A program made the position numbers and the translations under genes. The notes beneath the pieces were generated by a model. It was not told the DNA's origin. It ran no database searches and was given only the letters and a program-made list of their open reading frames with translations. A DNA stretch of 64,000 nucleotides from Paraburkholderia silvatlantica (GTDB lineage: Bacteria; Pseudomonadota; Gammaproteobacteria; Burkholderiales; Burkholderiaceae): positions 62,001 through 126,000 of the forward strand of contig NZ_QEOL01000025.1 in the NCBI RefSeq assembly GCF_003096715.1. The letters are read 5' to 3'. Positions 34,514-42,858 of this stretch are shown here, piece after piece; position 1 is the first letter of the stretch; every line of letters starts with the position of its first letter.

Positions 34514-34615
34514 CGGTTCTTCGCGGCTTCGGGGGAGGGCTCTTTTCGAACCTGACCGGTCTATCGAGCTTCTCGAAAGCGGTCAATCAGTCATCTATGG
34601 CGAGGCCACATCGTA

Positions 34616-35269
34616 TTACACCAACGGAGTTGCGAGCCCTTCCGTTTTGACTACGCGCTGGATCGCAGGTCGCGCTAGCATCCGTTGCAAATACTGACCG
34701 AGCAGTGGCCATTCGCGCGCGGGCTTCGTGAAGCCCCTTGTCCACCGGCAGAGCATGAATGCGTAGGGATCAAGAATCGTGTATTGGTTCCCCAGTAACC
34801 AAGGGCCATCGCTCGATTGAAGTTGCGACTCCAACTGGTCAAGCAAGATGTCGATCTTCGATTCAGCATGAGTCTGCACTTGGTTCGCACCCAGCGCGTT
34901 GCCGGCATCCACCCAACGCTCGGGATAAAAATAGACAATCAACGCCGCTTGCAGTGTGTTCGTCAACCACATGAGCCATTTGTAAAATTCGGCCCGTTCC
35001 GGCGTTCCCAGTGTGGGCGCCATGCCGCTTTCTGGATGTGTGTCCGCCAAATGCAGGCAAATGGCAGCCGTCTCATACAGCACCATGTCGCCATCAACCA
35101 ATACCGGAATCAATCCGTTGGGATTTAGTCGTAGATAGTCCGCTGACTTGTGCTCGTCCTGCGTGCGATCTACAAGCACTAACCCGAAAGGCTGGCCGAT
35201 TTCTTCCAGAACAATGTGGGGGGCCATGCTTGCGTTGCTGGGGTAATAGAACAATTTTTTGATGGTCAT
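34616..35269 (-). CDS. glutathione S-transferase
   Basis: A 217-residue GST. It has the thioredoxin-fold N-terminal domain KKLFYYPSNASMAPHIVLEEIG (the Ser/Asn of SNAS lies where the catalytic residue usually stands), then NPNGLIPVLVDGDMVLYETAAICLHLAD, the glutathione-binding cis-Pro and E-T/S motif. The C-terminal helical domain has WLLGNQYTILDPYAFMLCRW. The gene is visibly poorer in G+C than its neighbours, with different codon choice, which suggests transfer from outside. It has no obvious partner gene. Confidence 0.9.
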   Translation of the reverse strand: MTIKKLFYYPSNASMAPHIVLEEIGQPFGLVLVDRTQDEHKSADYLRLNPNGLIPVLVDGDMVLYETAAICLHLADTHPESGMAPTLGTPERAEFYKWLMWLTNTLQAALIVYFYPERWVDAGNALGANQVQTHAESKIDILLDQLESQLQSSDGPWLLGNQYTILDPYAFMLCRWTRGFTKPAREWPLLGQYLQRMLARPAIQRVVKTEGLATPLV

Positions 35270-35534
35270 ATTTAACGTTGATTGCCTATACCTAGATTGT
35301 CTTGCACATCATGACGCTGTGGTTACCCGCGCTCACCCGCTGCGAATATACACCGCGCAATCGTTGACGATCTACGCGCCGACGTCGACTGTCGCTTCCT
35401 GGCCGGGAAGGAGCATCTCCTGCTGATTCTCCGCCTCGACGCGCCAAACTCGTCAAGCGTCTCGGACAGGACGCGCCGCTGGATTGGCAGAGATCCGTGC
35501 ACGCATGACGACGACCTTACCGATCTCGCAAACC

Positions 35535-37031
35535 TCACAGCAGACCCAATGTCGACGCCTTCAAGGTCGCGGCAGCGCGCGTCGAGCATTCGAGTTTGCG
35601 AAACACGCTCTCCATGTGCGTGCGTATCGTGCTCGGACTGAGTTCGAGCTCCCGGGCTGCCTCCTTGTTGCTCGCGCCGTGACTGATGAAACGCAATACT
35701 TCGATCTCGCGCGCCGTAAGCCGGATTGCCGACTGCCGCGGCCGTGCGCTGCCGGACGGCGCTTCGCCGGCATAGAGCATCGCTTCGACAACCTCTCTGT
35801 CGAAGCGCCCCGTGTCGGCCTCAGCGCGCATTAACGAGGCGGCTTCTGTAGCGGTTAGCGCATCGCGCCATGGCCGCTTTTGTCCCAGCGCGACCCACGC
35901 GACTGCCGCACTGAGTACACGGGCGTTGAGCGACAGCGCGCCTTCACCAGCGCCGCGGAAGTAGCCGCTCCCGTCGGAGCGCTCGTAGGCGTGAGATGCC
36001 AGCTCCGCCGCCTGCGCAAGTGTGCCGGTCTGCTTGCCGGCGCGAGCCGTCCAGTACGGCACGAGCCTCACTTTCTCCCATTCCGCCGCGCTTAAACGCC
36101 CGGGTGAATTCCAGATCGCGTTGGGCACCGCAGCCCGTCCGATTCCATGAATCAGTCCCGCCTGGTACACCTGGGCCAGGGCCGGGTCATCGCCGCCCAG
36201 CCGGGCCAGGCATGCGGCGGCAGCCGATGCGACTGCCCGCGAATGACCCGTCATCCACGGCAGTTTCAGGTCAATCACATCGGCGATGAGTTCGACGGAC
36301 GTCGTCTCCTGCATGTGAGGCGTGACGATTGCGTCGGCCAGCGTGGCGGGTTCGAGCAGCGCAAGCCTGTCGAGCCAGTCAGTGGCGCGATCTGTGACCA
36401 GCAGGGCGAGTTCGCGCGGATAACGCATACCGGACTGCTCCTCGATCAGCGCGAGGGCGCGAGGCAGGCCATAGACGCGGCTGAAGATTTCAAGGTCGCT
36501 GGCCAGCGCCACCATGAGGACAGCGCGCGGCACCGACGTGCCTGAGAGTCCGTCGGGAAGGCCGTTGCCGTCCCATGTTTCGAAAATATGGCGTAGCGCG
36601 GCTTCGGTTTCGGCAGACAGCCGCAGTATGCGCGCGACTTCGCCAGACACCTCGCAGTGAATCTGCGCGAGCGGGATCAACGCGTCTCGTACGCCGAGCG
36701 GATCGAGCGATTTCGCCCAGTCTTTGCGTTGCGCCAGCATGGCTGCGCGCGCGGCCACGTCGTCGCCCAGTGCGTCGGAGAATCCAGGTGCATTGGCCGT
36801 GCAGCCCGACCAGCGCAGCAACGCAGCTTCCACCGCCGTCGCGACACTCATGTCGCGTTCGCCGGCTGCGCGGGCCAGTTGCGCGGCAAGCCAGGCCGTT
36901 CGCAGTGAATGGTCGGTCGGCTGCCCCATGCTGAGATCACCGACAAAGGCCAGCGCCTTCACCGCGTCGTAAGCCGGCACCAATGCGTGCCTGGCGGGGG
37001 CGTTTCCGTGTTCCTTCTGCGCTGCATCCAT
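35535..37031 (-). CDS. double HD-like domain protein with a C-terminal LuxR helix-turn-helix
   Basis: A 498-residue regulator built in three parts. Residues 40-220 and 255-420 look like two HD-GYP-related halves. The first has HSLRTAW and HIFETWDGNGLP. The second has HSRAVA, HGIGR (295-299, where active enzymes have HDIGK) and YERSDGSGYFRG. Residues 435-495 are a LuxR-type helix-turn-helix (LTAREIEVLRFISHGASNKEAARELELSPSTIRTHMESVFRKL). Loss of the Asp in the HD pair suggests a ligand-binding role more than catalysis. It probably regulates transcription in response to a nucleotide signal. It is divergent from the cytochrome b gene. Confidence 0.85.
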   Translation of the reverse strand: MDAAQKEHGNAPARHALVPAYDAVKALAFVGDLSMGQPTDHSLRTAWLAAQLARAAGERDMSVATAVEAALLRWSGCTANAPGFSDALGDDVAARAAMLAQRKDWAKSLDPLGVRDALIPLAQIHCEVSGEVARILRLSAETEAALRHIFETWDGNGLPDGLSGTSVPRAVLMVALASDLEIFSRVYGLPRALALIEEQSGMRYPRELALLVTDRATDWLDRLALLEPATLADAIVTPHMQETTSVELIADVIDLKLPWMTGHSRAVASAAAACLARLGGDDPALAQVYQAGLIHGIGRAAVPNAIWNSPGRLSAAEWEKVRLVPYWTARAGKQTGTLAQAAELASHAYERSDGSGYFRGAGEGALSLNARVLSAAVAWVALGQKRPWRDALTATEAASLMRAEADTGRFDREVVEAMLYAGEAPSGSARPRQSAIRLTAREIEVLRFISHGASNKEAARELELSPSTIRTHMESVFRKLECSTRAAATLKASTLGLL

Positions 37032-37218
37032 GCAAGTCGTCCGTTATTGCAGCAGGCGGCGTAGCGCGAGGATCGGACATTTGACCGATACCGCCGCGCG
37101 CCTTGGGCTGCGATTCTAACTGTCACGCCGGCCCATGGCAGGGCATGAACCGCGAGGAACCGCCTGCAGGGCAATCGACCGGCCAGGTATTGTAAAACTT
37201 CCCTCAGTTGAGGCCGCT

Positions 37219-37812
37219 TTGAGTCACACCACAATCCATCCTGGCTGGGTTCGGATCTTTCACTGGATCAACGCCGCGACTGTTATTGCCATGTGTCTGA
37301 GTGGCTGGCAGGTCTACGACGCGTCGCCGGTCTTCCGCGCGATCCGCTTTCCTGCGTCGATCACGCTCGGCGGCTGGCTCGGTGGCGCGCTGCTCTGGCA
37401 CTTTGCACTCATGTGGGTGCTCGTGGCGAACGTTATCGTCTATCTCGGGATGGGCCTCGTCACGGGCCGGCTGCGCAACACGCTGCTGCCTGTCGGCGTG
37501 TGCGCCATTGCGCGCGACATGCTCGCAGCCCTTCAGGGCAAGCTCGGTCACGAAGATCTCAGCCAGTACAACGCGGTGCAGAAGTCTGCCTATCTCCTCG
37601 CGCTTGCCGATCTCGTGTTGCTCGTGCTGTCGGGACTGGCGATCTGGAAACCGGTGCAATTCCCTGTGCTTGCCGGTGCGATGGGCGGATTCGACAACGC
37701 GCGCGTCGTCCACTTCGTCGCGATGGCTGTCATCGTCGCTTTCCTCGCCGTTCATCTGGCCATGGTCGCGCTGGTGCCGCGCTCCCTGCTCGCCATGATC
37801 CGAGGCCGATAA
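37219..37812 (+). CDS. cytochrome b561-type membrane protein
   Basis: A 197-residue protein with four membrane helices and four heme-ligand-like His: H15 in RIFHWINA, one in LLWHFALMW, and two in ARVVHFVAMAVIVAFLAVHL. This is the layout of cytochrome b561/Ni-Fe hydrogenase b-type subunits that anchor molybdenum enzymes. The start is uncertain. A TTG at 37219 has GAGG five bases upstream and fits the family's N-terminus, whereas the ATG at 37135 would add a non-conserved 28-residue leader. It is followed after two bases by a molybdopterin oxidoreductase gene, for which it would carry electrons. Confidence 0.82.
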   Translation: MSHTTIHPGWVRIFHWINAATVIAMCLSGWQVYDASPVFRAIRFPASITLGGWLGGALLWHFALMWVLVANVIVYLGMGLVTGRLRNTLLPVGVCAIARDMLAALQGKLGHEDLSQYNAVQKSAYLLALADLVLLVLSGLAIWKPVQFPVLAGAMGGFDNARVVHFVAMAVIVAFLAVHLAMVALVPRSLLAMIRGR

Positions 37813-37814
37813 CC

Positions 37815-38606
37815 ATGCGCTCCCGTCAACCCGTGCGAAAACCCGACCCGACGTACCGTCCGGACGCGGCGTCGATCATTCAGGACGCGCACCGGGAACT
37901 CAAATCGCCGGCGCGGCGTCTGCTCGGCAAGCGCATTCTCACGCTCGGCGGTCTGGTGTTGCTGTCGGGATGCGATCTGACCAGCGACAAGTCGGTCGAC
38001 GCCATGCTGCGCAAGATGTCGGCGTTCAACGACGACGCCCAGGCACTGCTATTCGATCCACGCAAACTGGCGCCGACCTATCCGGAGTCGATGATCGCGC
38101 GCCCGTTCCCGTTCAATGCGTTCTACGACATCGACCAGGTGCCGGACGTCGATGCGCGAACCTACCGTCTCGAAATTGGCGGGCTGGTTGGCGGCAAACG
38201 CAACTGGACGCTCGACGAGTTGCGCTCGCTCCCCCAGCAGGACCAGATTACCCGGCATATCTGCATCGAAGGCTGGAGTGCGATCGGAAGATGGGGCGGC
38301 GTGCGCTTCTCCGATTTCCTCGCGCGCGCCGGCGCCGATATGCGGGCGAAATATGTTGCGCTGCATTGTGCGGACAACTACTGGACCAGCATCGACATGC
38401 CGACCGCGCTGCATCCGCAGACGCAGCTCACGCTGACCTACGACGGCGACGTGCTGCCTCCGAAGTACGGTTTCCCGATGAAGCTGCGCATGCCGACGAA
38501 GCTCGGCTACAAGAACGCGAAGCATATTGTCGCCATCACGGTGACGAATGAATTTCCCGGCGGTTACTGGGAAAACCAGGGATACAACTGGTTCGGTGGC
38601 TCCTGA
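37815..38606 (+). CDS. sulfite oxidase-like molybdopterin oxidoreductase, exported
   Basis: A 263-residue oxidoreductase with the molybdopterin fold of YedY/sulfite oxidase. It has RTYRLEIGGLVGGKRNWTLDELRSLP, HICIEGWSAIGRWGGVRF with the expected Mo-ligand C150, and PPKYGFPMKLRMPTKLGYKNAKHIVAI. The N-terminus has a twin-Arg (ARRLLGKRILTLGGLVLLSGC) that may serve as a Tat signal, with a lipobox-like LSGC. The ATG at 37815 is two bases after the preceding stop. It forms a redox unit with the cytochrome b before it; the substrate is unknown. Confidence 0.85.
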   Translation: MRSRQPVRKPDPTYRPDAASIIQDAHRELKSPARRLLGKRILTLGGLVLLSGCDLTSDKSVDAMLRKMSAFNDDAQALLFDPRKLAPTYPESMIARPFPFNAFYDIDQVPDVDARTYRLEIGGLVGGKRNWTLDELRSLPQQDQITRHICIEGWSAIGRWGGVRFSDFLARAGADMRAKYVALHCADNYWTSIDMPTALHPQTQLTLTYDGDVLPPKYGFPMKLRMPTKLGYKNAKHIVAITVTNEFPGGYWENQGYNWFGGS

Positions 38607-38672
38607 GCCGCCAATGCCGCCAATACCGCTAACGACAGAGTCTTTTGACACAACACACCATACGGAGCATTC

Positions 38673-39287
38673 ATGGCCCTTCGATTCAAACTTGCTGTTT
38701 CCCTGGTTACGCTGGCTTTTGCCGGTGCCGCCGTCGCGCAATCCCCGGCCGGCAAGCCCGAGCGCATTCGTGGCGAGATCGTGTCCGTGTCCGGCGATAT
38801 GCTGAAGGTGCACCGTCATAGCGGCGACACGGTCACCATAGAGGTCAAGAACTCGGTGAGCGTCAATGCCGTCAAGCCCATCCAGTTGGCCGACATCAAG
38901 CCCGGCTCCTACGTCGGCACCGCGGCAATGACCGGGGCGGACGGCAAGCTGACGGCGAGGGAAGTGCTGGTCTTCCCGGATGCCGCGCGCGGTATGGGCG
39001 AAGGGCATTACGCATGGGACTTCGGTACCAACAGCACAATGACGAATGCCAATGTCGACAGCGTCGTGCAGGGTACCAGCGGACGGGACCTCAAACTGTC
39101 TTACAAGGGAGGGAATAACGTCGTCACCGTGCCGGCCAACGTTCCGGTCGTGACGCTGATTCCCGCGACCCGTGCTGATCTGACGGCTGGCAAGGCGGTA
39201 TTCGTCGTCGCGACGCCGGAGGCGAATGACCGTTACGACGGCCATGTGATCGTGGTCGAAAAAGATGGCGTGGTCCCGCCGATGTGA
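38673..39287 (+). CDS. exported protein, beta-rich, possibly accessory to the molybdoenzyme
   Basis: A 204-residue protein with a signal peptide (MALRFKLAVSLVTLAFAGAAVAQ). The mature chain has a repeated barrel-like pattern: RIRGEIVSVSGDMLKVHRHSGDTVTIEVK, KPGSYVGTAAM, then SGRDLKLSYKGGNNVVTVPANVPVVTL and AGKAVFVVATPEANDRYDGHVIVVEKDG. It resembles DUF5666-type metal/OB-like exported proteins. It lies 66 bases after the molybdoenzyme gene on the same strand and probably belongs to the operon. Role unknown. Confidence 0.72.
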   Translation: MALRFKLAVSLVTLAFAGAAVAQSPAGKPERIRGEIVSVSGDMLKVHRHSGDTVTIEVKNSVSVNAVKPIQLADIKPGSYVGTAAMTGADGKLTAREVLVFPDAARGMGEGHYAWDFGTNSTMTNANVDSVVQGTSGRDLKLSYKGGNNVVTVPANVPVVTLIPATRADLTAGKAVFVVATPEANDRYDGHVIVVEKDGVVPPM

Positions 39288-39438
39288 GCCTGGCCATCGG
39301 TATCTGGTTGCCGCGATAGCACACTGCGTCAAACGCTCGGCTTGCTGATCTTCGTTGTGGGCGCGCTTCGCCTCGCGGCGGATATCTTCCGGTACGCGCC
39401 TGGCGTGGGGTCGCCGCGCACCCGAACCCGCGTAGCAC

Positions 39439-39486
39439 CCTGTCTGCGAATCACGCCGGCTGACATTGACCGTGTGCGCAGACAGG
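39439..39486. repeat. inverted repeat with exact 10-bp arms
   Basis: CCTGTCTGCG (39439-39448) and CGCAGACAGG (39477-39486) are exact inverted copies around a 28-base loop. They lie in the 300-base tail-to-tail gap 39288-39587 between the redox operon and the DUF1989 gene. I see no gene in that gap. It may help end both transcripts. Confidence 0.45.
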
Positions 39487-39587
39487 ATTTCATGAACGAA
39501 TATACAGGCCGGCGAAGGAATGCATTCAGCCTCGCGACGCTAATGACCCTGGGGCAAGGCGCCCGGCCGGCGGCGAGTCATGCGTGG

Positions 39588-40442
39588 TCAGCAGCCACAC
39601 TTCCATTGCGGCTGGGACAATGTCATGCCGTGCTGTCCGTTGTACGCGGCAACCGCGGGCGGCGTCCATCCCTCCAGCATCTGCGGTGCGAGCCGGTAGA
39701 TCTCGATGCCCAGCGGACGGCATACCTCCAGCGGATCGCGCGCGTCCGGCCCCCACATCGGCAGCGACAGATCGCCGCCCGGGCAGGTCGAGAGCGCGCA
39801 CAGCAGGTCGATTTCCGCGAAAAATTCGAGGTAATCGCCCTTCTTCGCCGGGCAGGCTTTCATGAAGTACTTGTCTTCGAGATTCAGCCCGGTGCACTGG
39901 AACACGTTCAGCACGTCCTGCACGTCGTATTCGGTCAAGCCATAGGGCGCGATTGCCCGCGTCAGGTTCGAGTGGCAGTGGAAATGAAAATCCTCCCCAG
40001 TCAGCATGCGGTTCACGTACGGGTCGCAGCGCGTGCCGAGCAGATCGTGAACGCGGCCACCGTGCTCGTCGACGCCGTAGTCGGCGAGACTGTCGTCGGT
40101 GATCGTCACCATCGGGCGCAGGAATGGCAGCGTCGACCACAGGCGATCGAAAGTGCTGACGTGCGCCTGCTGCAACTGGCGCGTGCGCGAGGCCCACATG
40201 CGCTCGCGCGGGTTGTGCAGGTTCCACATGTTCAGGTCGGCGACTTGCGGACCTTCGATCGTGACGATCCGGAACACGTGACCGGCCGGAACCGTCCATG
40301 CCTGCCCCGAGCGGATGGGCACCACGATCGATTCGACCAGCGTGCGCGTCTCGTGCTCCGAGGCGATGCGCCGATAGAACGCGCGGTCGGGATCGAGCGC
40401 GGAACCCTTCGTGGATTGATAGGCGGCAGGGTAATTCAACAT
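39588..40442 (-). CDS. DUF1989 (urea carboxylase-associated) family protein
   Basis: A 284-residue protein of DUF1989, whose members occur with urea carboxylase/guanidine and amino-acid genes. Recognisable blocks are GQAWTVPAGHVFRIVTIEGPQVADLNMWN, RPMVTITDDSLADYG, HDLLGTRCDPY, DVLNVFQCTGL and FAEIDLLCALSTCPGGDLS. Several conserved His, Cys and Asp could bind a metal. AAGGA stands upstream of the ATG. It is the last gene of an operon with an amino-acid importer and a GntR regulator. No reaction is established for this family member. Confidence 0.85.
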   Translation of the reverse strand: MLNYPAAYQSTKGSALDPDRAFYRRIASEHETRTLVESIVVPIRSGQAWTVPAGHVFRIVTIEGPQVADLNMWNLHNPRERMWASRTRQLQQAHVSTFDRLWSTLPFLRPMVTITDDSLADYGVDEHGGRVHDLLGTRCDPYVNRMLTGEDFHFHCHSNLTRAIAPYGLTEYDVQDVLNVFQCTGLNLEDKYFMKACPAKKGDYLEFFAEIDLLCALSTCPGGDLSLPMWGPDARDPLEVCRPLGIEIYRLAPQMLEGWTPPAVAAYNGQHGMTLSQPQWKCGC

Positions 40443-40573
40443 GGTTAATATTCCTTATTGAGTGCGCGAACGGGATGCGCTCGTCAAGCGCCCTCGCCCG
40501 TTTGCAAGTTAGCGGGTGAACAGGTCGATGAATGAAGGCATGGCGCTCGGCAACGCCGCCACGCATCCGCGAG

Positions 40574-41260
40574 TCAAAGGTAATCGAGCAGCGCGTGCTC
40601 CGATTGCGTCAGGTAATCCGCGAGCGCGGCGCGGGCTTCCGTCATGCGGCCGCTCGCGATCAGTTCCAGAATCTGCTGGTCCTTTTCGATCCAGGGGCGC
40701 TGGAAGCGCCGCTCGTCGGGGGCCGACGCGAACACCAGACGCAGTTGCGCGAGTATCGTCGTGAAGAACGCGTCGAACAGCGCGCTGGCGAGCAACTGCA
40801 CGATGCGGCGGTGAAACAGCAAGCTATAGGTGCCGACGCTGCGCCAGTCGCCGGCCTCTGCCGCCGCCTGCGCACGCACGACCGCGTCGTGCATCGTCGC
40901 GATTTCTTCTTCCTCGATCGGGGCCTCGCGCATCAGGGCCTGGAGTTCGAGCGTGCGCCGCACCCGGTAGATGTCGCGCACGTCGTGGCGCGTCAAGGTG
41001 CGCACGATCACGCCGCGATGCCGGTAGTGCACCGCAAGCCCTTCGCGGCACAAGAGCCGCAGCGCCTCACGCAGCGTATTGCGCGAAACGTCGTGCGCCT
41101 GCGTGAGTTCGCTCTCGACGAGCGCGGTGCCGGGTGGCAATTTGCCCTCGATGATCTCGTCGCGGATCGTCGACAGGATGCGGTCGGTGACCGATTGCGC
41201 GGACTCCTGGTCGGCGGGGGCGGTTGCAGCCGGGGTAGCATTTGGCATATGGACTTTCAT
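40574..41260 (-). CDS. GntR-family regulator (FCD branch)
   Basis: A 228-residue regulator from the ATG at 41260; another ATG four codons later is possible. The winged helix is VTDRILSTIRDEIIEGKLPPGTALVESELTQAHDVSRNTLREALRLLCREGLAVHYRHRGVIV, followed by an all-helical FCD domain (DIYRVRRTLELQALMREA, SLLFHRRIVQLLAS, LIASGRMTEARAALADYL). FCD proteins bind metal-chelated carboxylates. It lies 32 bases downstream of the ABC transporter fusion gene. The double TTGTT-AACAA operator at 43764-43798 fits this class. Confidence 0.9.
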   Translation of the reverse strand: MKVHMPNATPAATAPADQESAQSVTDRILSTIRDEIIEGKLPPGTALVESELTQAHDVSRNTLREALRLLCREGLAVHYRHRGVIVRTLTRHDVRDIYRVRRTLELQALMREAPIEEEEIATMHDAVVRAQAAAEAGDWRSVGTYSLLFHRRIVQLLASALFDAFFTTILAQLRLVFASAPDERRFQRPWIEKDQQILELIASGRMTEARAALADYLTQSEHALLDYL

Positions 41261-41292
41261 GCAAGGTGAACGTCTTTGAGGAAGCCGGCGAT

Positions 41293-42783
41293 TCACGAAG
41301 TCTTGTCGAGCATCGCCAGTTCGTGCGGCGGCGCATCGTTGACGATCTTGCCCGATTCCATGAACACGATGCGGTCGGAAATGCGGAACGCAAAGTTGAT
41401 TTCATGGGTGACGATAATCATGGTCATGCCTTCGCGCGCGAGTTCTTCGATGACCTTGAGCACTTCGCTGACCAGTTCCGGATCGAGCGCCGAGGTTGGT
41501 TCGTCGAACAGGACGATCGAAGGCTGCATCGCCAGTGCCCGCGCGATCGCCACGCGCTGCTGCTGACCACCCGACAATTGATGCGGATACTTGTGCGCAT
41601 GCGCGGCCATGCCCACCTTCGCCAGCAGACGCATGCCCGCCTCGTCGAGCGACGCGCCGTTCTGACGCCCGTGATAGCGCGGCGCGAGCGTCACATTCTG
41701 AAGCACGGTCTGGTGCGGAAACAGATTGAAGCTCTGAAACACCATGCCGATATCGAGAATCCCGCGCATGTACTGGGCATGCGGCACCTTGCCATGCTTC
41801 GCGTGCGGCGGCCACAGGAACGCCTTGGCATGCAGGCGCACTTCACCGTCGTCGAGCGTTTCGAGGCCGTTCAGCGTGCGGATGAGCGACGTCTTGCCCG
41901 AGCCTGACGGGCCGATGATCGACACGACTTCTCCCGCGCGCACCGTCAGATCGATGCCCTTGAGCACTTCGTGCTTGCCATAGCGTTTGCGGATGCCGAT
42001 GGCTTCCAGTGCGCGCGCCGCGCTGCCGCCCCGCGCCGCGCGGTCCTGCTTCGCCGCGGGCTCGGCGCGCGAGGCTTGTGCTGGCACAACGTCGAGCGTC
42101 GCGCCCGTGCGCCGCGTAACATCGAGGTGCTTCTCCAGCATCTTCAATCCATGGCCGAACACGGTGACGATCAGCACATAGTAGAACGACACGGCCAGCA
42201 TCGTTTCAAGCACCTTGAAGTTTTGCGTGTACAGACGCTCACCGACCAGCAGGATCTCTGCCAGCGAAATGACGGATACCAGCGACGTCAGCTTGACGAT
42301 CGTAATGTACTCGTTGATGAGCGCGGGCAGCGCGACGCGAAACGCCTGCGGCAGTACGATCAGCCGTTGCAGTCCGACGAAGCGGATCCCCAGCGCCCTG
42401 CCTGCCTCGAGCTGACCCCTGTGGAGCGAGAGCAGGCCGCCGCGATGAATCTCCGCGATGTAGGCGGCTTCGCTGATCGAGAGCGCGAGGAGACCGGCCC
42501 AGAACGGATCGGACAACAGGCCGCCGGTCCAGGGCAGCACCTGCGGCAGGTTATAGACGAAGATCAGCAGGACCAACAGCGGCAGACTGCGAAACAGCCA
42601 GATATAGCCACTGCATGCCACGCGCAGCGGCATGAGCGTGGACTGTTTGCCGAGCGCGAGGGCAAAGCCCGCGACAATGCCGATCAGCCAGGTGGCCGCG
42701 CTCAGTTCGATCACCAGCCATGCCGCTTTCCAGAAGGCGGCGTCGAACAATAACGAAGCCGTGTAGTGCCAGTCGAATACCAT
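41293..42783 (-). CDS. fused amino-acid ABC transporter permease and ATPase
   Basis: A 496-residue single chain. Residues 1-220 are a HisMQ-type permease (SGYIWLFRSLPLLVLLIFVYNLP and the EAA loop EAGRALGIRFVGLQRLIVLPQAF at 126-148). A hydrophilic Ala-rich linker spans about 221-256. The rest is a GlnQ-like ATPase with Walker A GPSGSGKTS (291-299), LSGGQ (403-407), LFDEPTSALD, and the switch His in VTHEINFAF. The ATG at 42783 is preferred over one nine codons upstream. Only one permease type is present, so the transporter is presumably a homodimer. Confidence 0.92.
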   Translation of the reverse strand: MVFDWHYTASLLFDAAFWKAAWLVIELSAATWLIGIVAGFALALGKQSTLMPLRVACSGYIWLFRSLPLLVLLIFVYNLPQVLPWTGGLLSDPFWAGLLALSISEAAYIAEIHRGGLLSLHRGQLEAGRALGIRFVGLQRLIVLPQAFRVALPALINEYITIVKLTSLVSVISLAEILLVGERLYTQNFKVLETMLAVSFYYVLIVTVFGHGLKMLEKHLDVTRRTGATLDVVPAQASRAEPAAKQDRAARGGSAARALEAIGIRKRYGKHEVLKGIDLTVRAGEVVSIIGPSGSGKTSLIRTLNGLETLDDGEVRLHAKAFLWPPHAKHGKVPHAQYMRGILDIGMVFQSFNLFPHQTVLQNVTLAPRYHGRQNGASLDEAGMRLLAKVGMAAHAHKYPHQLSGGQQQRVAIARALAMQPSIVLFDEPTSALDPELVSEVLKVIEELAREGMTMIIVTHEINFAFRISDRIVFMESGKIVNDAPPHELAMLDKTS

Positions 42784-42858
42784 GTGCGCTCTCTCGCGAA
42801 GCGCAGTCACGAGGGCATGGGCGCCTGCCCAGCCTCATGCTGCATGCCATACGTGCCG

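Noticed and set aside
35323..35534. Possible gene tail on the - strand (RVWRVEAENQQEMLLPGQEATVDVGA)
   Set aside because: Too short, no start, and no family could be named with confidence; left unassigned.
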